From assembly GCA_035765195.1 (NCBI GenBank), contig DASTYC010000007.1, positions 186,001 to 250,000 on the forward strand: a DNA stretch of 64,000 nucleotides. Reading direction: 5' to 3'. This DNA comes from CALAED01 sp035765195 (GTDB lineage Bacteria > Actinomycetota > Actinomycetes > Streptosporangiales > Streptosporangiaceae). Position numbers and translations under genes: made by a program. Below, one piece after another: positions 1 to 10,146 of this stretch; the first letter of the stretch is position 1, and each line of letters starts with the position of its first letter. The notes under the pieces are model-generated. The model worked only from the letters and a program-made list of their open reading frames with translations. It made no database searches and was not told where the DNA came from.

Positions 1-767
1 ACGTGTGCCAGGTCCGCGATCAGCCCGGCCGTGAGCCGGGGGTCGGCGAGGGCCTGCGCGGCGACGCCGGGAGCCCGGTGATGGACGCCGCTCTGCGCGT
101 TGAACAGATGCGTGATCATCCGCGCGCCGGCGTCGGCGGCCTGCCTGACCTGGTCGGCGGTGGCGTCGCTGTGACCCACGCTGACCAGCACCCCTGCCTG
201 GCTCAGGGTCCGTACGGCGTCCAGGCCGCCGGCGCGCTCCGGGGCCAGCGTGACGATCTTGACAGGGCCTGCGGCCAGCAGCGCCCGCACCGCTTCGGGA
301 GTGGGGTCGGTGAGCCATTCGGCGTTGTGCGCGCCGCGCCGGTCCCGGCTGAGGAACGGGCCTTCCACGTGCACGCCGAGCACCCGGCTGCCGGAGGGAA
401 GCGACGGCAGCCGGGCCTCGGCCGTTTGGAGCGCGGCCACGAGCGAGGGGATCGGCGCGGTGATGAACGTGGGCAGGAAGGCCGTGACCCCGGTCTCGGG
501 CAGCCTGCGCACGATCAGGTGCCAGCCCGCCTCGTCGGCGTCGACGAGATCGTGGCCGTAGTAGCCGTTGACCTGGAGATCGATCAGGCCCGGCGCGAGC
601 GTGCCGCCCCGCAGCTCGACATCGGGCCGGCCCGGCGGGGGGCCGGCGCCGACCTCGGCGATGCGATCGCCGTCAAGGCGTACATAGCCGGGCGAGACCA
701 AAGTGCCGGCGGCGGTCACATCACGCGCGACGATCAGCCGCTCGGCGGCGATGAGCAGCGACGTCAT
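1..767 (-). CDS. nagA: N-acetylglucosamine-6-phosphate deacetylase, 3' end outside window
   Basis: Removes the acetyl group from GlcNAc-6-phosphate in the cytoplasm, giving glucosamine-6-phosphate. The frame is open from an ATG at 767 to the window edge: 255 codons of a protein usually about 380 residues, so the C-terminal third is cut off. Family signatures are clear: the metal-ligand segment HVEGPF near residues 133-138, VSVGHS near 195-200 and THLFNA near 219-224, which supply the Glu and His ligands. It is divergent from the GntR regulator and its leader holds one of two identical operators, so control by that regulator is very likely. The family call is secure; only the catalytic Asp lies beyond the edge. 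Confidence 0.93.
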   Translation of the reverse strand, partial: MTSLLIAAERLIVARDVTAAGTLVSPGYVRLDGDRIAEVGAGPPPGRPDVELRGGTLAPGLIDLQVNGYYGHDLVDADEAGWHLIVRRLPETGVTAFLPTFITAPIPSLVAALQTAEARLPSLPSGSRVLGVHVEGPFLSRDRRGAHNAEWLTDPTPEAVRALLAAGPVKIVTLAPERAGGLDAVRTLSQAGVLVSVGHSDATADQVRQAADAGARMITHLFNAQSGVHHRAPGVAAQALADPRLTAGLIADLAH

Positions 768-810
768 GCGCACTCTCCGTGGGCTCGCGGGCCACTCGGC
801 CGGGTGTCGC

Positions 811-832
811 TGGTCTAGTCCGGCCTAGACCA
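811..832. promoter_or_regulatory. DasR-type operator, nagA side
   Basis: Perfect inverted repeat TGGTCTAG - 6 nt - CTAGACCA. The half-sites TGGTCT and AGACCA are those of the DasR-responsive element (dre), but here they lie 10 bp further apart than in the usual contiguous 12-bp core. It sits just upstream of nagA. A 27-nt stretch starting here (811-837) is repeated exactly at 967-993. Confidence 0.8.
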
Positions 833-945
833 GTACGTACCATACTCCACTTATCGGACGCAGCGAAGAGTAAGCGCAGGTGGCGTCGGCGTCCATCCTT
901 AACGGAAGTGACCATGTCGTTATTTATCCTTGCCAATTCAGGGCA

Positions 946-975
946 TTGACACCCGCTTCGGGCATGTGGTCTAGT
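946..975 (+). promoter_or_regulatory. Candidate promoter of the GntR gene
   Basis: TTGACA at 946-951 and TCTAGT at 970-975 with an 18-bp spacer. The -10 hexamer lies inside the second operator (967-988), so a bound regulator would block RNA polymerase: the expected layout for autorepression. Inferred from sequence only. Confidence 0.55.
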
Positions 976-988
976 CCGGCCTAGACCA
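967..988. promoter_or_regulatory. DasR-type operator, GntR-gene side
   Basis: Second copy of the TGGTCTAG - 6 nt - CTAGACCA palindrome, identical to 811-832 and 156 bp away start to start. It overlaps the candidate -10 of the GntR gene and ends 25 bp before its first ATG. Confidence 0.8.
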
Positions 989-1019
989 GTACGCCGGACC
1001 CACACCTTCAGGGATGTCC

Positions 1020-1772
1020 ATGACATCCATCGATCCGAACAGCCCGGTGCCCAAGTACTTTCAGCTCCGCACGATCGTTCTCGATCTCATCGAAAGCGCG
1101 GAGCTGCCGGTCAACGCCGCCGTGCCGTCCGAACGCGAGCTGTGCCAGCGCTTCGGGCTGTCCAGGATGACCGTGCGGCAGGCGATCGACCAGCTGGTGG
1201 CGGAGGGCCGGCTCTACCGCGTGCCCGGCAAGGGCACGTTCGTCGCCCGGCCGAAGATCGAGATGCCGTTGCGGCTGGTGTCGTTCTCCGAGGACATGCT
1301 GGCCCGCGGCCTGCGGCCCGGCGCCATCGACATCGCCCGGCGGACGATCCCGGCGACCGTGCTGCTCGCGCGCACCTTCGACACCGATCCCGGCACGCCG
1401 ATCCACGTCATCGAACGGCTGCGGACCGCCAACGGCGAGCCGATGGCGATCGAGCGCGCGCACATCCTCGCGTCGCTCGCGCCAGACCTGCTCGACCGCC
1501 GGCTGGCCGACCGCTCGCTGTACGGCGTGCTCGAAGCGGTGTACGGGCTGGTCTTCGACGCGGGCGACCAGATCATCAACGCCGGCGTCGTCGACACGGC
1601 CGACGCCCGGCATCTGAAGATCTCTCGGGGGAGCCCGGTGCTGCTGCTGGAACGGCGGTCGTACGCCGACGGCATCTGCGCCGAGCTGACGATGTCCACC
1701 TATCGGGCCGACAGGTATCAACTGCACACCACACTCGAAGTCCCCCGCCGGGGGCGGATTCCGTCCCGATAA
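1020..1772 (+). CDS. GntR/HutC-family regulator of amino-sugar use (DasR-like)
   Basis: DNA-binding repressor expected to respond to glucosamine-6-phosphate or GlcNAc-6-phosphate. About 250 residues. An N-terminal winged helix (roughly residues 10-75) carries the GntR pattern PSERELCQRFGLSR followed by the GKGTFVA wing; the C-terminal UTRA effector domain covers about 90-235 with the family segment ANGEPMAIER. I chose the second ATG (1020) because CAGGG at 1009-1013 is then well spaced; the in-frame ATG at 1014 would add two residues. It is divergent from nagA and 19 bp upstream of the PTS gene, which matches DasR/NagR-type local control. Two operators flank the divergent promoters. Strict orthology to Streptomyces DasR is not shown by the sequence alone. 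Confidence 0.88.
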   Translation: MTSIDPNSPVPKYFQLRTIVLDLIESAELPVNAAVPSERELCQRFGLSRMTVRQAIDQLVAEGRLYRVPGKGTFVARPKIEMPLRLVSFSEDMLARGLRPGAIDIARRTIPATVLLARTFDTDPGTPIHVIERLRTANGEPMAIERAHILASLAPDLLDRRLADRSLYGVLEAVYGLVFDAGDQIINAGVVDTADARHLKISRGSPVLLLERRSYADGICAELTMSTYRADRYQLHTTLEVPRRGRIPSR

Positions 1773-1791
1773 ACCCGAGGAGGCAACCCTC

Positions 1792-3276
1792 ATGAGTTCT
1801 ACGACAGCAGCGGGCGGCACCGCCGCCGCCCCCGGTCGAGGATCCACGGCCCTCGCCCTGCTCCAACGCATCGGCCGCAGCCTGATGCTGCCGATCGCCG
1901 TCCTCCCGGCCGCCGGCCTGTTGCTCCGGCTCGGGCAGCCCGACATCCTCGGCGCCGACGGTCTTGGCTGGGACCGGGTCGCCGAGGTCATCGGCTCCGC
2001 CGGTCAGGCCCTGTTCACCTGGCTGCCGCTGCTATTCGCGGTGGGCGTCGCGGTCGGGTTCGCCAGGCGGGCGGACGGCTCGACCGCACTCGCCGCGGTG
2101 GTGGGCTACATGGTCTTCCACTTCGTCAGCATGAACATGTTCTTCCACAACTTCGCCGACGACAGCCGGGTCAAGGCCAACATCACCAAGGCGCTGTTCG
2201 ATCCGGCCAACCCCGGGCAGCCGAACAACGTGGTCGACCTCGGCGCGCAAAACCCAACGGTGGCGCTCGGCGGCATCGTCATCGGCATCGTGACCGCCCT
2301 GCTCTACCAGCGCTTCTACCGCATCAAGCTGCCGACCTACCTGGCGTTCTTCGGCGGTCGCCGGTTCGTGCCGATCATCACGGCCTTCGTGTCGCTGCTG
2401 CTGGGCGTCGTCTTCGGCTGGATCTGGCCGGTGGTGGGCGGTTGGCTGGCCAACTTCGGCGAATGGATGGAGCGCAACAGCACGTTCGGCGCGGGGGTCT
2501 ACGGCGTCATCAACCGGGCGCTGCTGCCGCTGGGCCTGCACCACATCCCCAACAACGTCGTGTGGTTCCAGATCCCCAACTGCACCGTCGACGGCAAGGC
2601 CTTCTCCGGTGACCTCAACTGCTACCTCAACGGCTCGGACGGCGCGGGCTGGTCGATGACCGGCTACTTCCCGGTGCTGATGTTCGCCCTGCCGGCCGCG
2701 GCGTTCGCGATCTGGCGGGCGGCGCCGGTCAACCGGCGCGCGGCCGTCGGCGGCATCATGTTCTCCGCCGCGCTGACGGCGTTCGTCACCGGCATCACCG
2801 AGCCGATCGAGTTCGCGTTCGTCTTCGTCGCGCCGCTGCTGTTCGCCGTGCACGCGCTGCTCACCGGCGTGTCCATGGCCCTCGCCAACGCGTTCGGCAT
2901 GAAGCTGGGCTTCAGCTTCTCGGCGGGCGGCATCGACATGCTGCTCAACGCCACCAAGGACAACACCCACAAGCTGGTGCCGCTGATCATCATGGGACTG
3001 ATCTACGCGGTCATCTACTACATGCTGTTCAGCTTCCTGATCAGGAGGCTGAACATCCCGACGCCCGGCCGCGAGCCCGAGGGCGTCGAGTCCGTGGCCG
3101 TCGACCCGACGGTCGCTCCCGAAGTCGCCACCGCCGGCGTGGCCCCGGGCGCCGAGGGAACGGGCCGGGGCACGGCCCCGAAGTTCGCCGGAGGCTCAGG
3201 CGCGGCGGGGACGGCCGGCCCCGCCGCCGCCGGCGGCCTCGACGGCGGCGGGGACGGCGGCGGGGGGGCCGCGTAG
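1792..3276 (+). CDS. PTS EIIC permease, glucose/N-acetylglucosamine type
   Basis: Membrane channel subunit that imports GlcNAc (or glucose) by the phosphotransferase system. 494 residues; a soluble N-terminus of about 20, then some ten hydrophobic segments. Family landmarks include MLPIAVLPAAGLLLRLGQ near 30-47, GLHHIPNN around 246 and GITEPIEFAFVF near 338-349, the substrate-binding loop. A good ribosome site (GAGGAGGC at 1777-1784) precedes the ATG. After the last membrane segment a 75-residue Pro/Ala/Gly-rich tail ending in Gly runs replaces the EIIB domain found in fused NagE/PtsG proteins, so phosphorylation needs a separate EIIB, not seen here. Neighbours and operators argue for GlcNAc as substrate. 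Confidence 0.9.
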   Translation: MSSTTAAGGTAAAPGRGSTALALLQRIGRSLMLPIAVLPAAGLLLRLGQPDILGADGLGWDRVAEVIGSAGQALFTWLPLLFAVGVAVGFARRADGSTALAAVVGYMVFHFVSMNMFFHNFADDSRVKANITKALFDPANPGQPNNVVDLGAQNPTVALGGIVIGIVTALLYQRFYRIKLPTYLAFFGGRRFVPIITAFVSLLLGVVFGWIWPVVGGWLANFGEWMERNSTFGAGVYGVINRALLPLGLHHIPNNVVWFQIPNCTVDGKAFSGDLNCYLNGSDGAGWSMTGYFPVLMFALPAAAFAIWRAAPVNRRAAVGGIMFSAALTAFVTGITEPIEFAFVFVAPLLFAVHALLTGVSMALANAFGMKLGFSFSAGGIDMLLNATKDNTHKLVPLIIMGLIYAVIYYMLFSFLIRRLNIPTPGREPEGVESVAVDPTVAPEVATAGVAPGAEGTGRGTAPKFAGGSGAAGTAGPAAAGGLDGGGDGGGGAA

Positions 3277-3319
3277 CCGCCGGCCGCCACTGATCGCGCC
3301 TCCCATCCCCTCCCCGCCC

Positions 3320-3369
3320 GTGCTCATGCGGTGGCTCCCGGCGCCTGCTGGGGGCCACCGCATGAGCAC
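3320..3369 (+). terminator. Strong hairpin after the PTS gene
   Basis: A 16-bp perfect inverted repeat (3320-3335 with 3354-3369), extended by four more pairs (one G-T) to about 20 bp around a 10-nt loop. It starts 43 nt after the PTS stop codon. There is no clear T-tract, common for actinobacterial terminators. Confidence 0.75.
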
Positions 3370-3531
3370 ACCGCCCGCGGCGCCCCGCCTCGCGCGACGT
3401 TACGCGGGTGGCCGGAGACGGACAGGACGTATCTCTTCGCGAGCTCATCGCTCTGGTGGACGACTCAACCGAGCAAACGCCCTGCGGCGCGCCGCCGGGC
3501 GTTTCCACGTCATCCGCCGGAGGCGCCCGTC

Positions 3532-4104
3532 ATGCCCACTCCCCCCACCTCGCCCACCTCGCCCTCGTCGCCCTCGTCGGGCGGCTCGCGTCCGCTCGTA
3601 CGGCTCATCTCCTTCGCCCGCACCGAGCCCGGCGCCGCCGGGCCCGGCGCCACGCCCGACGACCGCCCGGTCCGGCATCCCCCCGACGGCGCGAGACCAC
3701 GGCTGCGCGCCGTACCCGCCGACGAACCGGGCACGCGCGACGACCTCGCTGTCGCCGCGCGGGCGACGGCGCGGGCGTTCGCCGAGGTGATCACGGGCAT
3801 CCGGCCGCTGCACCACCTGGCGCGGCGGGCCAGCCCCGAGGTGTACGACCGGCTCGGCCGGACGATCCCGCCGACCGGCTCGGCCGGGCACCTCGCGAGC
3901 CGGATGATCCGCGTCACGGTGCCGCTCGTTCAACAACCGGTGCCGGGGGCCGCCGAGGTGTGCGCCGTGGTGTTCACCGGCGACCGCGCGCAGGCGCTCG
4001 CGCTGCGGCTGGAGCGCGACCGCGGCCGCTGGCGATGCGTGGCGGTGGAGACCACCCTCTCGCCGCGACAGCCAGGTAGCCGCCGGCTCCCCCGGCCCGC
4101 CTAG
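3532..4104 (+). CDS. Rv3235-family protein (DUF6459-like), unknown function
   Basis: Small cytoplasmic protein of 190 residues found next to secA in many actinobacteria. The first 60 residues are Pro/Ser/Thr-rich and low complexity. The conserved core begins about residue 75 and has the family pattern ITGIRPLHHLARRASPEVYD, followed by a short beta-rich domain ending near VAVETTL. ATG 3532 was chosen over upstream starts because GGAGG at 3519-3523 is well placed and the extra N-terminal residues look non-coding. It is convergent with secA across a shared hairpin. No biochemical role is known for the family; the annotation rests on the core motif and synteny. Confidence 0.75.
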   Translation: MPTPPTSPTSPSSPSSGGSRPLVRLISFARTEPGAAGPGATPDDRPVRHPPDGARPRLRAVPADEPGTRDDLAVAARATARAFAEVITGIRPLHHLARRASPEVYDRLGRTIPPTGSAGHLASRMIRVTVPLVQQPVPGAAEVCAVVFTGDRAQALALRLERDRGRWRCVAVETTLSPRQPGSRRLPRPA

Positions 4105-4118
4105 GCCGCGCGAATGGC

Positions 4119-4154
4119 GGACGGCCTTCCCAGGGCGTCCTGGGAAGGCCGTCT
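4119..4154. terminator. Bidirectional terminator between Rv3235-like gene and secA
   Basis: Fourteen perfect base pairs (4121-4134 with 4139-4152) around a GCGT tetraloop, extended by one further pair and a wobble. It lies between two convergent stop codons, so it can serve both strands. Confidence 0.8.
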
Positions 4155-4191
4155 CAGCGATGGCCGATGGCCGCCGGTGTCCGGCCTCCGG

Positions 4192-7056
<2,865 letters not shown>

Positions 7057-7117
7057 TCTCGAGAGCTCCTCGCAGATCGTGGGTCACCGCGAATCTTGGC
7101 GGCGCACACACCACCCG

Positions 7118-7133
7118 TACGATGTCAATCGTA
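7118..7133. promoter_or_regulatory. Inverted repeat in the secA / HGxxPAAW divergent region
   Basis: TACGAT - GTCA - ATCGTA, a perfect 6-4-6 palindrome about 60 bp upstream of the secA start. Read on the minus strand it contains TTGACA (positions 7127 to 7122), a possible -35, though no good -10 follows at the normal distance. Candidate protein-binding site. Confidence 0.4.
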
Positions 7134-7269
7134 GGTGAGTCCTAGGGTGGACGCTGCCACGCGCGGCGGTCTCTGCACAATAGAAGCTCGGCAACGGGTT
7201 TGTGGAGATCCGTTTCACGGCGGAACCACTGATAAGACCTTTATGACAATCACATGGAGCGGAGGCGAC

Positions 7270-7620
7270 ATGGCCGAGGGGTCGCACGTCGGGCGGCCGA
7301 GTTCGTGGATCGCCGTGGGCGTGATGCTGATCGGATTCGCCGCCGGCGGGTTGGGCCTGGTGCTCGGTCCGTCGTGGCCGCTGTTCTGGGTCGGCGTGGC
7401 GATCGCGGCCGTGGGCGGCGTGGCGGCGCTGGCGGTCGGCATCTTGTCCGACGTGGTGGTCTACGCGCAGAACGAGATCTCGTTCGGCGCCCCGGCCGAG
7501 GCCGTGGCCGGCGCGGCGGGGGCGGCGGGCGCGGAAACCACGCCCGGGAAGACCGAAACCGCCGCGAGTCCCCGTGGGGAGGCTCCCGCGGGCGACGCCG
7601 AGACCCTCGCGAACGGCTGA
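7270..7620 (+). CDS. HGxxPAAW-family small membrane protein
   Basis: 116 residues. After a short cytoplasmic start holding HVGRPSSW (the variant of the HGxxPAAW signature, residues 6-13) there are two hydrophobic helices, about 14-34 and 39-58, separated by a short turn with a proline-containing PSWPLFW. The remaining half is soluble, Ala/Gly/Glu-rich and probably disordered. ATG 7270 has GCGGAGGCG directly upstream; a longer in-frame start at 7135 is not supported. The family is common in actinobacteria, often near tryptophan or secretion genes, with no assigned function. Confidence 0.72.
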   Translation: MAEGSHVGRPSSWIAVGVMLIGFAAGGLGLVLGPSWPLFWVGVAIAAVGGVAALAVGILSDVVVYAQNEISFGAPAEAVAGAAGAAGAETTPGKTETAASPRGEAPAGDAETLANG

Positions 7621-7662
7621 GACCGCAGGCCGCGAGGGCCGGGCCGGCGATCCGGCTCCCGC

Positions 7663-7716
7663 GTTACTCGGGTTGTTTCGGTTATTTGTGATATCGGAGT
7701 TATTCCAGTTATTCGG
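7663..7716 (+). repeat. Six tandem degenerate 9-bp units
   Basis: Units GTTACTCGG, GTTGTTTCG, GTTATTTGT, GATATCGGA, GTTATTCCA and GTTATTCGG follow each other without a gap. The consensus GTTATTCGG is AT-rich for this genome. The array lies between two convergent genes and its last unit overlaps the TAA stop of the YcaQ-like gene; on that strand it gives several further in-frame TAA codons. Confidence 0.7.
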
Positions 7717-8929
7717 CGTCCGTAGAGGTCGTTCCCGCGGCGCCGGCGGCGACCGTACGGCGGAGCGGACCGGCGAGCCGGGGCGGATCGACGACCTCGA
7801 CCCGTACGTCGTCGCAGCCGACCCACGCCGCCGCCTGCCACAGCGCGACGCGCACCGCGTCGAGGGCGGCGTCGGCCGCCGCGGCGCGCGGCTCGAACGC
7901 CACCCTGCGCGCGACGAGCGTACGGCCCTCGCGTGCCGGATCGACCCGGCCGATCAGCCGGCCGCCGGCCAGCAGCGGCATCGTGAAATAGCCGTGCACG
8001 CGCTTGGCCTTGGGCACGTAGGCCTCGAGCCGATGATCGAAGCCGAACACGCGCGAGGTGCGCTTGCGGTCCCACACGAGCGAGTCGAAGGGCGACAGCA
8101 GGGTGGTGCGATGGCGGCCGCGCGCCGGCGCGGCGAGTGCCTCGGGATCGGCCCAGGCCGGGTCACGCCAGCCGGCGACGGTGACCGGGACCAGGCCGGT
8201 GTCGGCGACGACCGCGGCGACCTGCTCGGTCTTGATCCGGTAGTAATCGGCCAGGTCGGCCTTGGTGGCCACGCCCAGCGCCCGCCCGGCCTGTGTCACC
8301 AGCCGGGTCAGGCAGGTGGCGTCGTCGGGCTCGTCGGCGCGCAGCTCGGCCGGGATCGCGCGTTCGGGCAGGTCGTACACCCGCCGCCAGCCGACCCGCC
8401 GGACGCACACGACCTCGCCCAGCGCGAGCATGCGCTCCACCCCGGCCTTGACGTCGGACCAGTCCCACCAGGCACCGCCGTTCTTGGCGCCGCCGAGGTC
8501 GGTCGCGGTCAGCGGCCCGTCGGCGCGCAGCCGGTCGATGATCTTCTGCTCAGTGCCGACCTCGTCGGGCTGCCAGCTCCACCCTCGCTCGCGGTAGGCG
8601 CGTCGCCGGAAGGCGAACAGCGGCCACTCGCCGATCGGGAGCACGCACGCGGCGTGCGCCCAGTATTCGAAGGCGGCGCCGCGGCCCCAGTAGGCCTGCT
8701 CGACGCGGGCCCGGCCGACCGCGCCGAGCCGCGCGTACGGGATCAGCTCGTGCGACCTGGCCAGCACGGAGATCGTGTCGAGCTGCACAGCGCCCAGCCG
8801 GCCCAGCACGCCGGCCACGCCGCCGCGGCGTCCGTCGGCCCCGAGCAGCCCTTGGGCGCGCAGCTGCAGGCGGCGCGCCTCGTCAGGGGTCAGGTCGAAC
8901 TGCGGTCGCACGGTCACGGGAGAGGTCAC
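7709..8929 (-). CDS. YcaQ/AlkX-type winged-helix protein (DNA glycosylase family)
   Basis: 406 residues of the HTH_42 winged-helix superfamily, which includes E. coli YcaQ and Streptomyces AlkZ, glycosylases that unhook interstrand cross-links. The catalytic-region Gln-Leu-Asp appears in GAVQLDTISVLARSHELI in the first 70 residues, followed by repeated winged helices and the late segment LLSPFDSLVWDRKR typical of the family. The YcaQ-like QxD rather than the AlkZ QxQ form suggests broad cross-link or alkylpurine repair. GTG 8929 is the likely start; a TACGAT hexamer lies 7 nt before it, so the mRNA may be leaderless. Upstream in-frame codons look non-coding. No toxin cluster is near, so a self-resistance role is not indicated. 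Confidence 0.78.
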   Translation of the reverse strand: MTSPVTVRPQFDLTPDEARRLQLRAQGLLGADGRRGGVAGVLGRLGAVQLDTISVLARSHELIPYARLGAVGRARVEQAYWGRGAAFEYWAHAACVLPIGEWPLFAFRRRAYRERGWSWQPDEVGTEQKIIDRLRADGPLTATDLGGAKNGGAWWDWSDVKAGVERMLALGEVVCVRRVGWRRVYDLPERAIPAELRADEPDDATCLTRLVTQAGRALGVATKADLADYYRIKTEQVAAVVADTGLVPVTVAGWRDPAWADPEALAAPARGRHRTTLLSPFDSLVWDRKRTSRVFGFDHRLEAYVPKAKRVHGYFTMPLLAGGRLIGRVDPAREGRTLVARRVAFEPRAAAADAALDAVRVALWQAAAWVGCDDVRVEVVDPPRLAGPLRRTVAAGAAGTTSTDAE

Positions 8930-8936
8930 GTGGCTG

Positions 8937-8942
8937 ATCGTA
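8937..8942 (-). promoter_or_regulatory. -10 hexamer, probable leaderless start of the YcaQ-like gene
   Basis: On the minus strand TACGAT lies exactly 7 nt before the GTG at 8929 and no Shine-Dalgarno sequence is present. Transcription would begin at or next to the start codon. Confidence 0.4.
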
Positions 8943-8987
8943 AAGGGCGACACCGACAAAGGCCGCAGGGCGGTGCCGCCCGAACGC

Positions 8988-10037
8988 TCAGGGTCCCGAG
9001 AAGGACGGCGCGGCGGCGAGCAGCTCCCTGCCAAGATCTCGGTCGCCCACCACCTCGGCGTCGACGGTCGCCGGGTCGCGCCGACCGCCGGCGAGGAAGC
9101 AGAACTCCAGGACGTCCATGCGCAGGCGTACGGCCGGCTCGGGCGGGGCGCCGCCCCCGTCGCCGGCGCCGAGCCCGAGCCTCCACTCGCCGCCGCCAGG
9201 GCCGTCGAGCACCACCTGGGCGACCGCGGCGGGCCGGTCCGCACGCGTCACGGCGAGCGCCTTGGGCAGGCTGCGCACCCCGAGCGCGGCGATGGGCGCC
9301 AGATGGCGCGGCAGCGGCGGCGGCAGCCGGCGACGCACGGCGGTGGCGATGTCGTCAGAGTGCACCCAGGTCTCGAACGCCCGCGCCACCACGAGATCGG
9401 AGATCCGCAGGCGGATGCCGGGGACGCGATGTGCCGCGTCCGCGGGCAGCGCACGGCACAGCGCGTCGGCCTGCGCCCGCCAGCTCGCACGGGTCAGGTC
9501 GGGGGGCCTGCGGCGCTCGCGATCGATGGCGGCGGCGGTGCTCGCCGCCAGCAGGTCCCCCAGCACCGAGTCGCCGACGGCGGGCGGCGGCCCCCCGGAC
9601 TCGCCGCCTTCGGCGCCGGTGCCGACCCCGGTGCCGACGCCGGCCGCCACCAGACCGTCGGTCGCCGCGAGATGGGCCACGACGTCCTGCACATGCCAGT
9701 CGTAGATGACGTTGACGCGCCAATCCGCGGCGGAGAGCTCGCCGAGCAGCGAGTCGAGCACGGAGACCTGAGCAGCGTACGGCTCGGCATAGCCGGGGCA
9801 GGGCGAGGCCGCGGACCGGCGCGCCTTGGCTCGTTCCATGGTGCGGGCGCGCAGCCACTCGGGCGGCGCCGCCGCCGCGCCGAGCAGGTCCGCGGCGCCG
9901 CGCAGCCGGGCCGCTTCCGCGGCGCACGTCGCGCATTCGGGCAGGTGGTCGGTCACCAGCTCCGCCTCCTCCGGGGAACAGGCATCGAGCGCCCACACCC
10001 CGAGGAGGGCGGCCGCCGTCTCGTGCGCGGTCTTCAT
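8988..10037 (-). CDS. Zinc anti-sigma factor fused to a mycothiol-dependent maleylpyruvate isomerase-like domain
   Basis: 349 residues. The N-terminus is a zinc-binding anti-sigma (ZAS) domain with His31, Cys35 and Cys38 in DHLPECATCAAE; the segment from about 75 on is the DinB-like, mycothiol-dependent maleylpyruvate isomerase fold, including an IYDWHVQDVVAHLAATD helix where the metal-binding His is expected, then a Gly/Pro-rich linker near 130-150 and a C-terminal domain. It follows the ECF sigma gene by 109 nt on the same strand, so it is the likely cognate anti-sigma. The fusion suggests that thiol or metal state is sensed by the C-terminal part; this is inference. Membrane segments are absent, so it acts in the cytoplasm. 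Confidence 0.82.
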   Translation of the reverse strand: MKTAHETAAALLGVWALDACSPEEAELVTDHLPECATCAAEAARLRGAADLLGAAAAPPEWLRARTMERAKARRSAASPCPGYAEPYAAQVSVLDSLLGELSAADWRVNVIYDWHVQDVVAHLAATDGLVAAGVGTGVGTGAEGGESGGPPPAVGDSVLGDLLAASTAAAIDRERRRPPDLTRASWRAQADALCRALPADAAHRVPGIRLRISDLVVARAFETWVHSDDIATAVRRRLPPPLPRHLAPIAALGVRSLPKALAVTRADRPAAVAQVVLDGPGGGEWRLGLGAGDGGGAPPEPAVRLRMDVLEFCFLAGGRRDPATVDAEVVGDRDLGRELLAAAPSFSGP

Positions 10038-10146
10038 GGCTCACCCGCCTCCCTCGCTGATCGGAACCAGACGCCCCCGCGCCCGCGCCGCGCCCGGTCA
10101 GACTCACGCCATGTCCCACCGGGCCCGCGTCGCGCTTGGCGAACGT

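Noticed and set aside
7663..7716. DnaA boxes or an origin made of 9-mers
   Set aside because: Units resemble TTATCCACA only in the first four to five bases; no dnaA/dnaN genes or AT-rich unwinding region are near.
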